This document shows positions 31,326 through 42,479 of a DNA stretch of 64,000 nucleotides, piece after piece. The position numbers were made by a program, and so were the translations under genes. This DNA is from Trachythela sp. YZ-2020 (Eukaryota; Cnidaria; Anthozoa; Malacalcyonacea; Clavulariidae), in assembly GCA_016169945.1 (NCBI GenBank), contig JADLSH010000379.1, positions 641,001-705,000 of the forward strand, written 5' to 3'. The stretch's first letter is position 1; each line of letters starts with the position of its first letter. The notes under the pieces are model-generated. The model saw nothing but the letters and a program-made list of their open reading frames with translations. It was not told the origin of the DNA and did no database searches.

Positions 31326-32009
31326 TTAGAAAATCTTTGTGTGTCATTGGCATAAATAGGTGTTTGTTAGATTAGGTTTTTACCCTTTGGGCATGGAATG
31401 TCTTAATACATTTAAAAAGAGTAGCTATAGGTTTTTTCTTGTTATATTTCCATATTCGTAAGACTTTTATTTTTTTGCAGATTGATTGATTCCCATTGAA
31501 ACTTCCACTAACTTGTAAATGAATAATTAAAATACGGAAGAAATTGGAATTAATTGAATGGATAATTTTATCACATACATTATTATTCGTATAACTACAA
31601 TAAAAAACCTGCATAAATATCCTTAAGAACCTAAACTTTAGCTGAAAATGGAAATTATGTTCAAAAGGCTGTTTCCAAAGGCAGTTGGAAACTGCCACTT
31701 TTAATACTTGTGAAAATTCAGAAACACTGTGTGATCACGCTGCCTGATTCCATACCATTGGTACAATTGTTAAATAACAAACACTTCAGCTTCTTCATGA
31801 AAAATATACTGTAAGAGTCCCAAAGTATCCTCAATGTTCCCTACTAATCCCAACATGTACCAAACACGCTGAGTCCAAATCCGAAAAGTTCCAGCATTGG
31901 CAGCCAGTCAATTGCTTTTTCTGGCCAATAAGCAAGCTGGACTAACTTTCCTGGCCAGCATAAAAAGCCGGCTACATGTTGCATCGCCGAGTGGCCCTAC
32001 TGGTCGTCT

Positions 32010-32432
32010 CTTTACTGTGGTTGTGGGATGCATCACACAAATTAGCATACCATGACTTACAGTGATGGTAGTGTGGTTGTCATGTGCGGTTTTGCGATGC
32101 ATCACACAAATTAACATGCCATGACTAACAGTGATTGTAGTGTGGTTGTCATGTGCGGTTGTGCGATGCATCGCACAAATTAGCATACCATGACTTACAG
32201 TGATTGTAGTGTGGTTGTCATGTGCGGTTGTGCGATGCATCATGACTTACAGTGATTGTAGTGTGGTTGTCATGTGCGGTTGTGCGATGCATCGCACAAA
32301 TTAACATATACCATGACTTACAGTGATGGTAGTGTGGTTGTCGTGTGCGGTTGTGCGATGCATCGCACAAATTAGCATACCATGACTTACAGTGATTGTA
32401 ATGTGGTTGTCATGTGCGGTTGTGCGATGCTA
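32010..32432 (+). repeat. 69-bp tandem array, first locus (about six copies)
   Basis: Unit: catgacttacagtgattgta, gtgtggttgtcatgtgcgg, ttgtgcgatgcatcgcacaa, attagcatac. It contains the perfect 18-bp palindrome tgtgcgatgcatcgcaca. One unit is truncated at about 32235. Because 69 is divisible by three, a 23-residue repeating open frame appears on the minus strand; I do not regard it as a gene. The same satellite recurs at 58520-58872. Confidence 0.9.
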
Positions 32433-32952
32433 ACTGATAGAGCTATCCAGTATAAATAGAGTTAGTTTAGTTTAGGTTTCCTCCTGTAGTAACACTGGAT
32501 CAATTAGGGATGATCTTTACTGGGCCTCTAGGGAGAACAATTTAGAACTGATAGAGCTATCCAGTATAAATAGAGTTAGTTTAGTTTAGGTTTCCTCCTG
32601 TAATAACACTGGACCTATGAATGATGGCTCTTACTGGATCTCTAGGGAGAACAATTTAGAACTGATAGAGCTATCCAGTATAAATAGAGTTAGTTTAGTT
32701 TAGGTTTCCTCCTGTAGTAACACTGGATCAATAAGGGATGATCTTTACTGGGCCTCTATAGGAAGACCAGTTTAGAACTGATAGAGCTATCCAGTATAAA
32801 TAAAGTTAGTTTAATATAGGTTTCCTCCTGTAGTAACACTGGATCAATAAGGGATGATCTTTACTGGGCCTCTAGGGAGAACAATTTAGAACTGATAGAG
32901 CTATCTAGTATGAATAAGTTAGTTTAATTTAGGTTTCCTCCTGTAGTAACAC
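32432..32952 (+). repeat. 114-bp tandem array, about five copies
   Basis: Head-to-tail units of ctgatagagctatccagtat, aaatagagttagtttagttt, aggtttcctcctgtagtaac, actggatcaattagggatg, with the next unit starting abruptly where the 69-bp array stops. Same family as in receptor B and C introns. Confidence 0.9.
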
Positions 32953-32984
32953 TTTTTAATTGTGCTTATCTCACTCGTGTGAAC

Positions 32985-33175
32985 CGGGGTTAAGGCTCAT
33001 CCCTTTACTTGTGGTCAAAAACTCGAAAATGGGAGTTGAAGCTAACCCCACTTTTTGGCTAGTTTTTCAAAAGCGTAAAAAGTGCCCGAAAATGGCCAAA
33101 AGGTAAAGGGCGAATCATATCTATGGGCCAAACCCATAGATATTATTATATCTATGGCCAAACCCTTACCATTTT
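32985..33175 (+). repeat. Stray unit of the 41-57 kb hairpin satellite
   Basis: gctaaccccactttttggct, agtttttcaaaagcgtaaaa and aatggccaaaaggtaaaggg match the satellite array. A small palindrome, atctatgggcc...ggccaaac, follows at 33118-33170. Confidence 0.55.
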
Positions 33176-34890
33176 ATCGACAAAATGTTTAACCTTTGCT
33201 CCAGTGCTATTTCGAGATCAGTGCGTAACCCGCAATCGTATTTAGCATTTATAATTTTTACTAAAATATATTCGCTAAATGTAGAATTTGCATTCGTATT
33301 GATGCCTTATTATGTCATTTCTTAAGACTTATTCTATTATGTCTATTTTCAGCATTACACAATAAATTTGTACAATTTGTAACAATTTATCGAGCAAAAT
33401 ATCGTACTGTAAATTTATGCCTGATTGTGCTTATGTTTTACATACGGGAGTTTGGCATTGTTTATCATATATTATCTTGCAGCCAATGAAAACGCCGCTA
33501 GTAGGATGCTTGACCAATAGGAAAGCAGAATTTTCCCTCGGGTTATTGAGCTGGATTTAGAATCAGTTTCCGGCCGGGGCATTTTGTGAAATGTTGTCGT
33601 GACAAGAGTTTTGTATTATTTTACTCAAATTCAAAGGTTTTATTATACAAGTAAAGGATGGTAAACGACTTTTCTTGTTACCAGAATGTTCGGTAAGTAC
33701 CGTTTTTTGTTTTGTTTTGTTTTTAATCGTTGTAACTCACGTGAAGCCACGTTTTTAGCATGACTATACTTCGGTGTTGACATCGGTGATGCACTAGTCA
33801 AATACATGAAATTTCGAGGCGAATTCTAGCTCTATGCTTCAAACTTGTTTTATTTCTTCGTTTAATGGTAGTATTTGAGTAAACAGAGTTAAGTTTTAAA
33901 ACCTTTTGGCTGTATAGTATGAAAGTTACTAAGAATAGTACTGTTGCACTTTTTGCTGATGATAGTAAATGTTAAGGTCGAGTGACACGTGCGATTTTTT
34001 TCTCGCGCCGGCAACGCAACGGGTCAAATTTCATTGCGTTGCCGGCGCAAGCGAAGTGGTTTATATACATGATCAACGATAGTTAAGCGTCGTGCTTATA
34101 TACTTATAGACGTGCTTATAGACTTCTTAGACTTTGGAGAGTCGGTTTCGATTATCTGAGATACTCATTGGTGGAACATTTAATATTTATATGTTTGTAT
34201 TGTGATCAAAATAATTAATTTTGTTTTTGTGGATAACACCACAATCATTAATTTACCAAAGCTTTCTTATTTCTCGCATGTTTCCACTGATGATCCAGTC
34301 TCACAGATCGAAAGCTTTGGTAAATAATTGTGTTGTTTTACACAAATACAAAATTGTAACAATACAATAATCTATTTGTATTACAATATTTATTATTAGC
34401 ATGATAAAATTACTGGATGCTGATTGGTTGAATGGCGGAAATTTTGTCATGTAATAATAAACAAGTAATCGCGCCCCGGCGGCTCGTCCAATTTTGGCAA
34501 AGTTTCCAAACATCACTTGTACTATTAATCCCTAATTGTACTCGCCATTGCATGATAACCTATACAAATACCATAAAAAGCACAGGCCGGGAGTCCAACT
34601 TAGTATATTCAAATTATTGGACTTACTTGTATAAATCATAGAGCTTATATTATGCAGTGAATACCTTCAAACATTGCTTCAATTCGAAGTGCCTGTTAAA
34701 CGGACTTCACAAGGCTAAATTTTCGGTACTCCAAATAAACAATTTACATCACAAGAACAGGCTACTTATGGAAAACATATTGCGAAAAAGGTGGAAGAAT
34801 GCCCGCTGTTATAAATCCCGCAAAATAGTTTCATCAACTGTTTTTCCATTTTTAACAAATCACACATGTTTGCCCTATGTTTTCTGAAAT
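33176..34890. other. Spacer without recognised genes
   Basis: AT-rich DNA. A perfect hairpin with 15-bp arms (gcgccggcaacgcaa, 34005-34019; complement 34034-34048) is the only GC-rich island. At 33657 an ATG is followed by 35 bases and a good donor (gtaagtacc); it could be a first exon, but no partner exon was found. Confidence 0.45.
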
Positions 34891-35745
34891 ATATCATACA
34901 CGAGAAGGAGTTTATTATGGTGATTTGAAACACCGAAAAGTGTGTTGAAAAACAAGGCGGTAGCCAAGTTTTTTAATATACTTTGAGGTGTTTTAAATCA
35001 CTATATAATAAACGACTTCGAGTGTATGATATAGCTTCTCAAACAAACCAGAGAAATTCGGTTTGAGAATTATATTGCATGAATTCTAGTCATTAGATAA
35101 GGTAGTTAGAATATATGGTGTGGCATATATTTGTTGTGGGAAATAGTATGCCATCTCAAATTATAATCACATAATAACAACTAAGGCACCTTTCCATAAA
35201 CAAATGACAGATTAACAAATTTTACTCCTTACTAATTGGAGAGAAATTCTTGCACATTAAGCCATTAACATGCAAGACCTTCCCTTGACAAGTAGAATCA
35301 TCTGGAGTTAGACAGAGTACAGGGTGTGTTTGGGCACATGGCAGCTCAATGGGTTAATTAAATGGTTAAATTACCCCCTTGCCCAATTCTCTCAATTGGT
35401 ATAAATATTTTAAAGCTAACCTTGAATAACGTATTAAAACTTGCTATTCTTTTGCTTTTAATTAGGATACATGTTTGCCATGAATGCCATACATTGATGC
35501 CATATATATACAACTTCAGTTTGGATACAATGCAAGAAATATAATAGGCCTTTTCTTGGAATGAACTGTGAAATTCTATGCTGAGGAAAGGAGACCTTGT
35601 CAGGTTAGAATATTGCTTGTGCTTTAACCCACTAACTGGCAGTAACAGGCTACCACTGATGAGTGAAATCTTCTGGTATTTGACAAAGTCAAATTGTCTG
35701 GCCTCTGGATGCCCCCTCCCCCATTTAGCAACATCTGTGACTGTC
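34850..35745 (+). repeat. Low-copy duplication, left copy
   Basis: Segments at 34855-34930 (acaaatcacacatgtttgcc) and 35320-35690 (gggtgtgtttgggcacatgg, accttgaataacgtattaaa, ggagaccttgtcaggttaga) recur in the same order and orientation at 39139-39560, so the hAT element sits between two copies of a duplicated tract. Confidence 0.75.
34890..35048. mobile_element. MITE family M1, fold-back copy
   Basis: atatatcatacacgagaagg, tttattatggtgatttgaaa on the left pair with tttaaatcactatataataa, acgacttcgagtgtatgata on the right. It is nearly identical to 28575-28735. Confidence 0.8.
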
Positions 35746-36146
35746 AATCAATGATTTATCATTTAACCCATTAACTGGCAGTATTCTACCACTGACGAGT
35801 AAAATTGTCTGGTGTAAAATGGTAAAGTAGGGGCATATGGGTGCATTGCCAGCTAATTAATTAGTAGTGTATTGTAGGCTTGGGCGGTTTACCGGTTTAC
35901 CGGTTTTTTTCGGTTTTATTATCCAAAACCGGTTTTTCGGTTTGGCTTTTAGAAAAACCGGAAAACCGTCATTAAATAATTGTTTACTATCATTGCCGTA
36001 ATTTGACCCTTTGACCTTGATTTACGATACTTGACACTCAAACGAACAGAATATTTAGCGGTGAAATTGCGCACTTAACCAATCACGCGGTGCGCATTTT
36101 ACGGTGTCAATTTCATGCCACACATTGACACCGCACGCAAATAGTC

Positions 36147-38206
36147 ATGGCTGCTATAAACGCCAACGTCGGTTTGCGATCTAAAAAGGTTTCTGGGGCC
36201 TCTACCTCTCTTGTCTGGCAATATTTCGGATTCAAGGAAGACGAAAACGACAACGATCTGCCGACATGCAAGCTTTGCCTAAGGAAAGTCCGTGCTGCTG
36301 GGGGAAATACGTCCAATTTACGTCGACATATCAAAGATCACCATCCCGTCGAGTCAAGCAAAATTGCCAAGGCAAAGCCCGACAAACGTCGAGCTGACAC
36401 TGCTAACGCAGGACAGTCAAGTGAGTCAAAATCCCAAAGGCAACAACTGTCCATTACTGATGCGTTTTCCAAGCTTCAAAAGTATGAAAGGGGAGGTAAG
36501 CAGTGGAAGAAACTGACCGACTCAGTCACGAAATGCTTGGCTAAAGATATGATGCCAATATACACTGTGGAAAAGTCTGGATTCCAACAGTTATTGAAGG
36601 ATTTCGATCCCAAATACCAGCTTCCCAGCAGAAAGTATTTCAGCCAGCAAGCAATCCCGAAACTGTACAATGAAACCAGGGAGAGCATTTTAGAGCAACT
36701 ACAGTCAACTGAATTTTTTTCGGCCACATCGGACATGTGGTCAAGCAACACGATGGAACCGTATATGTCATACACTGTCCATTTCATCGATCCAGACTGG
36801 AAGCTCCAAAGCAGATGCTTACAAACATTGTACACGCCCGCCGACCATACTGCTGAAACCCTCGCTGATGGGATGAAGGAGATTTTAGAGTACTGGCATC
36901 TCTCATCCACAAGACAAGTGTGCATCACCACCGACAGCGGAGCGAATGTTGTGAAGGCAGTTCGTGACCTAGATTGGCCATGGATGTCGTGTTTTGGCCA
37001 CAATCTTCATCTCGCCATTACAAATGCCATGAAGGATGAAAATCGCATCTCGCGGACGATTGGTGTATGCAAGCGTATCGTGACGGCATTCAGCCAAAGC
37101 TGGAAGAGACGCAGAGAACTCAGCAAGACACAGCTAGAATTGGAACTTCCAGTCAAGTCTCTTGTTTCGGTAAATAATTCTTGTAAAATTTTACACGTTT
37201 ACTTACGATAATTATATAATACATTTCTAAAATTGTCGGGTGGAAATGCCAGGATTCTGACAAAGTAGACATCTATATACCACTTCAGCAATTTATCTTG
37301 TAATTTATGTAATCTTGACTTATAGGCATCCCCAACGCGATGGGGTTCTACCCACAAAATGATCGATCGCATTTTGGAGCAAGAGAGAGCCATTCGGCGA
37401 GTGTTATCCGAAGACCGCAAAGTTGCCCATCTTGTCTTGACCTGGCAGGATATAGATGTCTTAACATCAGTGCACAAAGCCCTGGAACCATTCGCAGATT
37501 TTACAGATGCTTTATCGGGTGACTCGTACGTCACTGTTAGCTCTATCAAGCCTACCCTGTCGTTCATCAAGGAAGCTACAATGGCCACTGATGATGACAC
37601 AAGCCTGACAGCAGACCTGAAAGCGAGGATCAAAGCCGACTTTCAGAAACGCTATACCGGCGACGTAGCTCAGACCCTCCAGAATACGGCCACGTGGTTG
37701 GACCCTCGCTACAAAACTGCATACTTGACCGAGGAGGAATGCAGAAATGCCGCGGACAAAATAAAGGATGAGATGATGGCGTTCAGTAGAATGGGCACTG
37801 GCAGGTGATACTGCTAATGAAGCTCGTCGAAAACGAAAATCCTAACGCATCAGACAACGATGAGAACGTCAATGACCAACCAGCAGCAAAGAAAACGAAA
37901 AAATCACTTGCCAAACTTCTGGGGCAAGTGAAAAAAACGTCAACGTCAGCTAACGCAACTACTCCTGCTGCTCGGATCGATCTTGAGATGTCCCGGTACG
38001 TATCTGCACCTGAAATTGAGCTGGATGCGACCCTCTGCAATGGTGGAGTATGCAGCTGGTGTATATCCATCATTGGCCAAACTTGCATGCAAATACTTGT
38101 GTTTGTGGTACAAGCTCTGCATCCGAACGACTTTTCAGTGTTGCTGGTAACATAGTTACAGCCAAGTGGTCCCTACTGAAGCCAACACAAGGTTGACATG
38201 TTGGTT
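36147..38206 (+). pseudogene. hAT transposase with BED zinc finger, C-terminus frameshifted
   Basis: Exon 1 (36147-37169, donor gtaaat) and exon 2 (from 37326, acceptor ttatag) join in frame to about 500 residues. Visible: a BED finger (LVWQYFGF...CKLCLRKV...NLRRHIKDHHP, about 24-70), the RNase-H-like core with SDMWSS (first acidic residue), TTDSGANVVKA (second), CFGHNLHLAITNAM and SPTRWGSTHKMIDRILEQ. Exon 2 meets TGA at 37806-37808. The expected continuation lies in the shifted frame from 37805 (KSLAKLLGQ, SRYVSAPEIELDA), and the hATC dimerisation region (QWW, SSASERLFSVAGNIVTAKWS) needs at least two further frame changes before 38206. The enzyme is therefore probably dead. Confidence 0.85.
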
Positions 38207-38346
38207 TTCTTGGCCAAAAACCTATGAATATTTTACTGGCGAAACATTTCTTAGGTTTCTCACTTTCTGGACAAGTGGGCAATTATAATGTGTAATGTGT
38301 GGTTTTGTATATTATAGACATTAATTCAGCGTCACGGACATATAAG

Positions 38347-38510
38347 AACAAATGAGGTTGTTTAGCGTGTGCCTATTAAGATATAAACAAAATCTCGACG
38401 TTTCGAGCTAAACGTCGAAGGGCTTTAGCTCGAAACGAAGGGCTTTAGCTCGAAACGTCGAGATTTTGTTTATATCTTAATAGGCACACGCGAAACAACC
38501 CTCATTTGTT
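38347..38510. repeat. Large palindrome inside the hAT element (64-nt arms)
   Basis: Arms 38347-38410 and 38446-38510 are almost perfectly complementary (for example gcctattaagatataaacaa and its complement). The 35-nt centre and inner arm carry two direct copies of gaagggctttagctcgaaac. A related gaagggccttggctcgaaac occurs at 57294. Confidence 0.8.
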
Positions 38511-39138
38511 TGTATATTATATATAGTTTTATTAGTTTATATTAAAGATTTAAAGTTTCGTTTCGTTTTCGGTGAATGTTCGTATTTTCCCAACATTTTG
38601 CAGCGATTTATGCGGTTGTTATGCAGACAGTCAAATTATAACGTAAAGTGGTATTAATTAAAGTCCTTGACTTCATTCAGTTCAAAACTGAAATCGTGCT
38701 GAGGTACGATTCGTATTCTGAGGTCAAAAAAATTGCTGACACTGCCACAAAGGGCTTGACAAAGCCCACAATTCCTCTTCATTTAGTTTAAGTAAATTTT
38801 GAAGGAAAAAAACCGGTTTTACGGTTTTACCGGTTTTGAATCGGACGGTTTTTCGGTTTTTATTTTAAGCAAAACCGCCCAAGCCTAGTGTATTGCATAT
38901 ATAATGTAACTTCCCATTACCTTTTGTGGTTGTTGTGTGAGTATAAAGCAAGGACATGTCATCTGTTTAGTTCATACTGTATACCTTGGCAGAGGTTACC
39001 AATCGACCAATCAGAGCACTTGTTAACATTTTGGCTCTGAACCAATCAGATTATGTGAATTTGTGACCACTGCTGGACATGTTGTAAATTTCAATACAAA
39101 CATAAGATCTCATACTGTATAATGCCTTGGGACTCAGA

Positions 39139-39600
39139 ATTTTTAACAAATCACACATGTTCACCCTATGTTTTCTGAAATATATCATACACAAGGAGTT
39201 TATTATGGTGATTTGAAACTTTTTAAAATCGAATACAGGGTGTGTTTGGGCACATGCTGCCTCAATGGGTTCATTAAATGGTTAAATTACCCCCTTGCCC
39301 AATTCCCTCAATTGGTATAAATCGTTTAAAGCTAACCTTGAATAACGTATTAAAACTTGCTATTCTTTTGCCTTTAATTAGGATACATGATGCCATATAC
39401 AACTTCAGTTTGGATACAATGCAAGAAATATAATAGACCTTTTCTTGGAATGAACTGTGAAATTTTATGCTGAAGAAAGGAGACCTTGTCAGGTTAGAAT
39501 ATTGCTAGTGCTGGCAGTAACAGGCTACCACTGATGAGTGAAATTGTCCGGTATTTGACAAAATAAAATTGTCTGGCCTCTCTCATCAGATTGTGTGAAT
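39139..39600 (+). repeat. Low-copy duplication, right copy
   Basis: Matches 34850-35745 with internal deletions (the M1 MITE is reduced to about 40 bp at 39178-39220). High identity over 39240-39560 suggests a duplication not much older than the hAT insertion. Confidence 0.75.
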
Positions 39601-39784
39601 TTGTGACAGCCAGTGGTGGATTTATAGGGGGGTGTGCAAGGGGGGTGCAAAAAATATATATAGACCCACTTTCATAATTCAGATGAGTTTAAATATTATT
39701 TTATGTGCATCTTAATAAGCCTTGTTGACCTCATTCAGGTTAATAAATTATATTCAATACGAGGCGATAAGGCTTATTAAAGGT

Positions 39785-39915
39785 ACATTTATTAGACCCT
39801 AACCAGGAACAGCTACGAAAAATGCAATTATAGGTCCCTGGCAGGAATCGAAACTGCAGCCCTGCGATTCCGGTGCAGCGCTCTAACCAACTGAACTACA
39901 GAGTCCAGTTGTCCA
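39785..39915 (-). mobile_element. tRNA-derived SINE, copy 3
   Basis: Read on the minus strand: tgtagttcagttggttagag (A box), gcaccggaatcgcagggc, cagtttcgattcctgccagg (B box), then ttttcgtagctgttcctggt, the family tail. Direct copies lie at 17388, 18943 and 40127. Confidence 0.75.
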
Positions 39916-40126
39916 GCTCTAACCACAAGTTCATGTATATATACTAGGGTACTGTTCCTGGTTAGGTCTAATAAATGTATATAATTTACACTCAATAATT
40001 TTCCATCTGCAAAACCTTCAATTATTAATTAAATTTAGTGAGATGTCAACAACAAAATCTTGATATTTACCTAACAACTTAACTTGGCAGTACCCTAGTA
40101 CCCTAGTATATATACATGAACTCGAC

Positions 40127-40255
40127 AACTGGACTCTGTAGCTGAGTTGGTTAGAGCGCTGCACCGGAATCGCAGGGCCGCAGGTTCGATTCCTGCAGGG
40201 ACCTATTGTTGCACTTTTCGTAGCTGTTCCTGGTTAGGTCTAATAAATGTATATA
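40127..40255 (+). mobile_element. tRNA-derived SINE, copy 4 (best preserved)
   Basis: tgtagctgagttggttagag and gcaggttcgattcctgcagg match RNA polymerase III A- and B-box consensus closely, followed by agctgttcctggttaggtct. The acceptor stem does not pair well, so this is a SINE head and not a tRNA gene. Confidence 0.75.
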
Positions 40256-40297
40256 ATTCTCACTCAATAATTTTCCATCAGCAAAACCTTTCAATTA

Positions 40298-40462
40298 TTA
40301 AGGGTACATTTACATGCTGCGATTTGTTGGGCCGATTTTAGGTTTTGCTGAATGTTAATGACGAATATTTTCAGTTGATGATGTCACCAAATGACATTTG
40401 CCACGTATTTTTCAAATATCATTAACGTGCATCTGAAATCGCAACCTGTGAACGTACCTTAA
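40298..40462. mobile_element. Small MITE with TTAA ends (piggyBac-like)
   Basis: Flanking TTAA at 40298-40301 and 40459-40462; inward TIRs GGGTACATTTACATGCTGCG and, from the other end, GGTACGTTCACAGGTTGCG. A TTAA target site is the piggyBac signature. It is nested beside the right arm of the fold-back element. Confidence 0.55.
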
Positions 40463-40569
40463 GATGCACATAAAAGAATATTTTTAAACTCATCTGAATT
40501 ATGATGAAAGTGGTCTACATTATCATACTTTTAAAACGTTTGAGGTATTCAAAATATGTTACTACTAGT

Positions 40570-41060
40570 CAGTAGTAGTGTATGTGGTTTTCGAGCCCCT
40601 TTTTTGAGGGTGTGCGAGAGTGTGCTAATTGAATATTCAGTAAGTGAGGGTGGAACGGGGTGGCACGTGGTCATTAGCATACGAGGGTGGCGTGTTATGT
40701 AATTAACATAAAAAAGGGGCCTCAAACATCAATTAACATAAACATCATTAATTTTACTTGGCGCTTAGCGGCGTGGCGGAAAGCGACCGATAATAAGTCT
40801 CCACTACGTCGATGACTCCTTTCGTCGCTCTGTTGTCCGAACGAGATCGACTTCTACTCGAAAGCTTGTGGTTCACTTCTTTTGTGTAACCGGCATCGAC
40901 TTGAACGACGGTGTCCCCCCGGGCACAATGATAATGCGAGAGTGTGCTAATTGAATATTCAGTAAGGGGGTGGCACAGGGTGGCACTTGGCCATTAGCAT
41001 ATGAGGGTGGCATGTTACGTAATTAACATATAAAAAAGGTGACCGCAACTCATCATTAAC
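40570..41060 (+). repeat. Direct pair of about 110-bp repeats with a unique insert
   Basis: gcgagagtgtgctaattgaa, tattcagtaag, ggggtggcac, cattagcata and gtaattaacataaaaaagg occur at 40613-40718 and again at 40938-41038. The 200 bp between them is GC-richer and shows no recognised feature. Confidence 0.7.
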
Positions 41061-41514
41061 ATTTTATGCTAGTTTTTCAAAAACACAAAAAGTGGTTAAA
41101 AATGGCCAAAAAGTAAAGGCTAACCCTTAACATTTTTTTGGCCAAAAGCTAAGGCTAACCCCTTTACTTTTTGGCCATTTTATGCTAGTTTTTCAAAAAC
41201 ACAAAAAGTGGTTAAAAATGGCCAAAAACACAAAAAGTGGTTAAAAATGGCCCTTAACATTTTTTCGGTCAAAAGCTAAGTCTAACCCCTTTATTTTTTG
41301 TCCATTTTATCTTAGTTTTTCAAAAACACAAAAAGTGGTTAAAAATGGCCAAAAAGTAAAGGCTAACCCCCCTTTACTATTTGGCCATTTTATGCTAGTT
41401 TTTCAAAAAGTGGTTAAAAACTGCCAAAAAGTAAAGGCTAACCCCTTGACATTTTTTTGGCCAAAAGCTAAGGCTAACCCCTTTACTTTTTGGCCATTTT
41501 ATGCTAGTTTTTCA

Positions 41515-41815
41515 GTTAGGACTAATACTTTACTTACTAATACTTTACTTACTAATACTTTACTTACTAATACTTTTCTTCATTTCATGGTGGTTTTAGG
41601 CAACCGACATCACAGAAGCTAATTCCATCTGTATCAGCATATACCGCACTATATCCCTCATACCACTGTTGATTTCACTGGCAGTCTACTTGCTACTATA
41701 ACCAAGCATGTAAGTACCAATATAGTAGTTCCATATTGCGGATCGATTCCTGCAATATGCAGTTTTCTTTGTAATTACGCCTCAGTCGCATGTGTTTTTG
41801 AAAACCCAGCAAAAA
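41515..41815 (+). repeat. Left arm of the 15.8-kb inverted repeat
   Basis: It starts gttaggactaatactttact (a 15-bp unit repeated about three times) and continues through ggtggttttaggcaaccgac and ctgcaatatgcagttttctt to gcctcagtcgcatgtgtttt. The same sequence in reverse complement is at 57001-57284 with few differences; the left arm has one more 15-bp unit. Confidence 0.92.
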
Positions 41816-42059
41816 ATGGCCAAAAAATAAAGGCTAACCCCTTAACATTTTTTTGGCCAAAAGCTAAGGCTAACCCCTTTACTTTTTGGCCATTTTATGC
41901 TAGTTTTTCAAAAACACAAAAAGTGGCTAAAAATGGCCAAAAAGTAAAGGCTAACCCCTTAACATTTTTGATGACCAAAAGTTAAGGCTAACCCCTTTAC
42001 CTTTTGGCCATTTTTGGCTAGTTTTTCGAAAGCTAAAAATAGCCAAAAAGTAAAGGCTA

Positions 42060-42215
42060 ACCTCTTAATTACAGAAAACCACACTATATGAAGAGTTTTT
42101 TTATAAAGTATTCTATTTTGTTTCTTTAGAGAGGTACAACCGGCCAAGCTATTGGAAAAATCATTGACGTGAATACAACATAAAGGTATGTGTCATTCAT
42201 GCAAGTTGCTAAAAA
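42060..42215 (+). repeat. Internal inverted-repeat module, plus copy
   Basis: From ttaattacagaaaaccacac through tttctttagagaggtacaac and cggccaagctattgg to atgtgtcattcatgcaag. Reverse-complement copies occur at 45385-45530, 45625-45775 and 48397-48537. Confidence 0.88.
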
Positions 42216-42479
42216 TGGACAAAAAGTAAAGGCTAACCCTTAAGATTTTTTCGACCAAAAGCTAACCCTAACCCTTTACTTTTTGCCCATTTGTGGCTAG
42301 TTTTTCAAAAGCTGAAAAAGACTGCTAATAATGGCCAAAAAGTAAAGGCTAACCCCCCTTAGCATTTTTTCGATCAAAACTTAATGCTAACCCCTTTACT
42401 TTTTGGCCATTTTTGGCCATTTTTCAAAAGCTCAAAAAGTTGCTTAAAATGGCCAAAAATGTGAAGGGTTAGCCTTTAC

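Larger units (their letters stand above)
35875..38887 (+). mobile_element. hAT DNA transposon, complete element with TIRs and TSD
   Basis: Both ends carry the perfect 16-bp terminal inverted repeat TAGGCTTGGGCGGTTT, followed by subterminal accggttt/aaaccgg motifs. The element is flanked by a perfect 8-bp target duplication GTGTATTG (35867-35874 and 38888-38895), which is diagnostic for hAT insertion. Total length is 3013 bp. It carries one transposase gene with a degraded 3' end and a large palindrome at 38347-38510. Confidence 0.93.
39662..40515. mobile_element. Fold-back element with about 54-bp inverted ends and paired SINEs
   Basis: The left end (39662-39715: gacccactttcataattcag, atgagttt, ttatgtgcatctta) is matched in inverted orientation by 40459-40515. 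Inside, two tRNA-derived SINE copies point away from each other (39785-39915 minus; 40127-40255 plus). The element is 854 bp and non-coding. Confidence 0.75.

Noticed and set aside
33657..33694. ATG followed by 35 nt and a strong donor, a possible first exon
   Set aside because: No downstream exon on the plus strand could be linked before the hAT element; kept only as a note in the spacer entry.
40127..40255. A functional tRNA gene
   Set aside because: A and B boxes are good but the acceptor stem does not pair and the sequence continues into a SINE tail shared by three other copies.
41335..41622. Telomere-like look of repeated ggggttagcc / ggctaacccc in the array
   Set aside because: The motif is embedded once or twice per monomer of about 115 bp and never forms contiguous (TTAGGG)n; it is not telomeric DNA.
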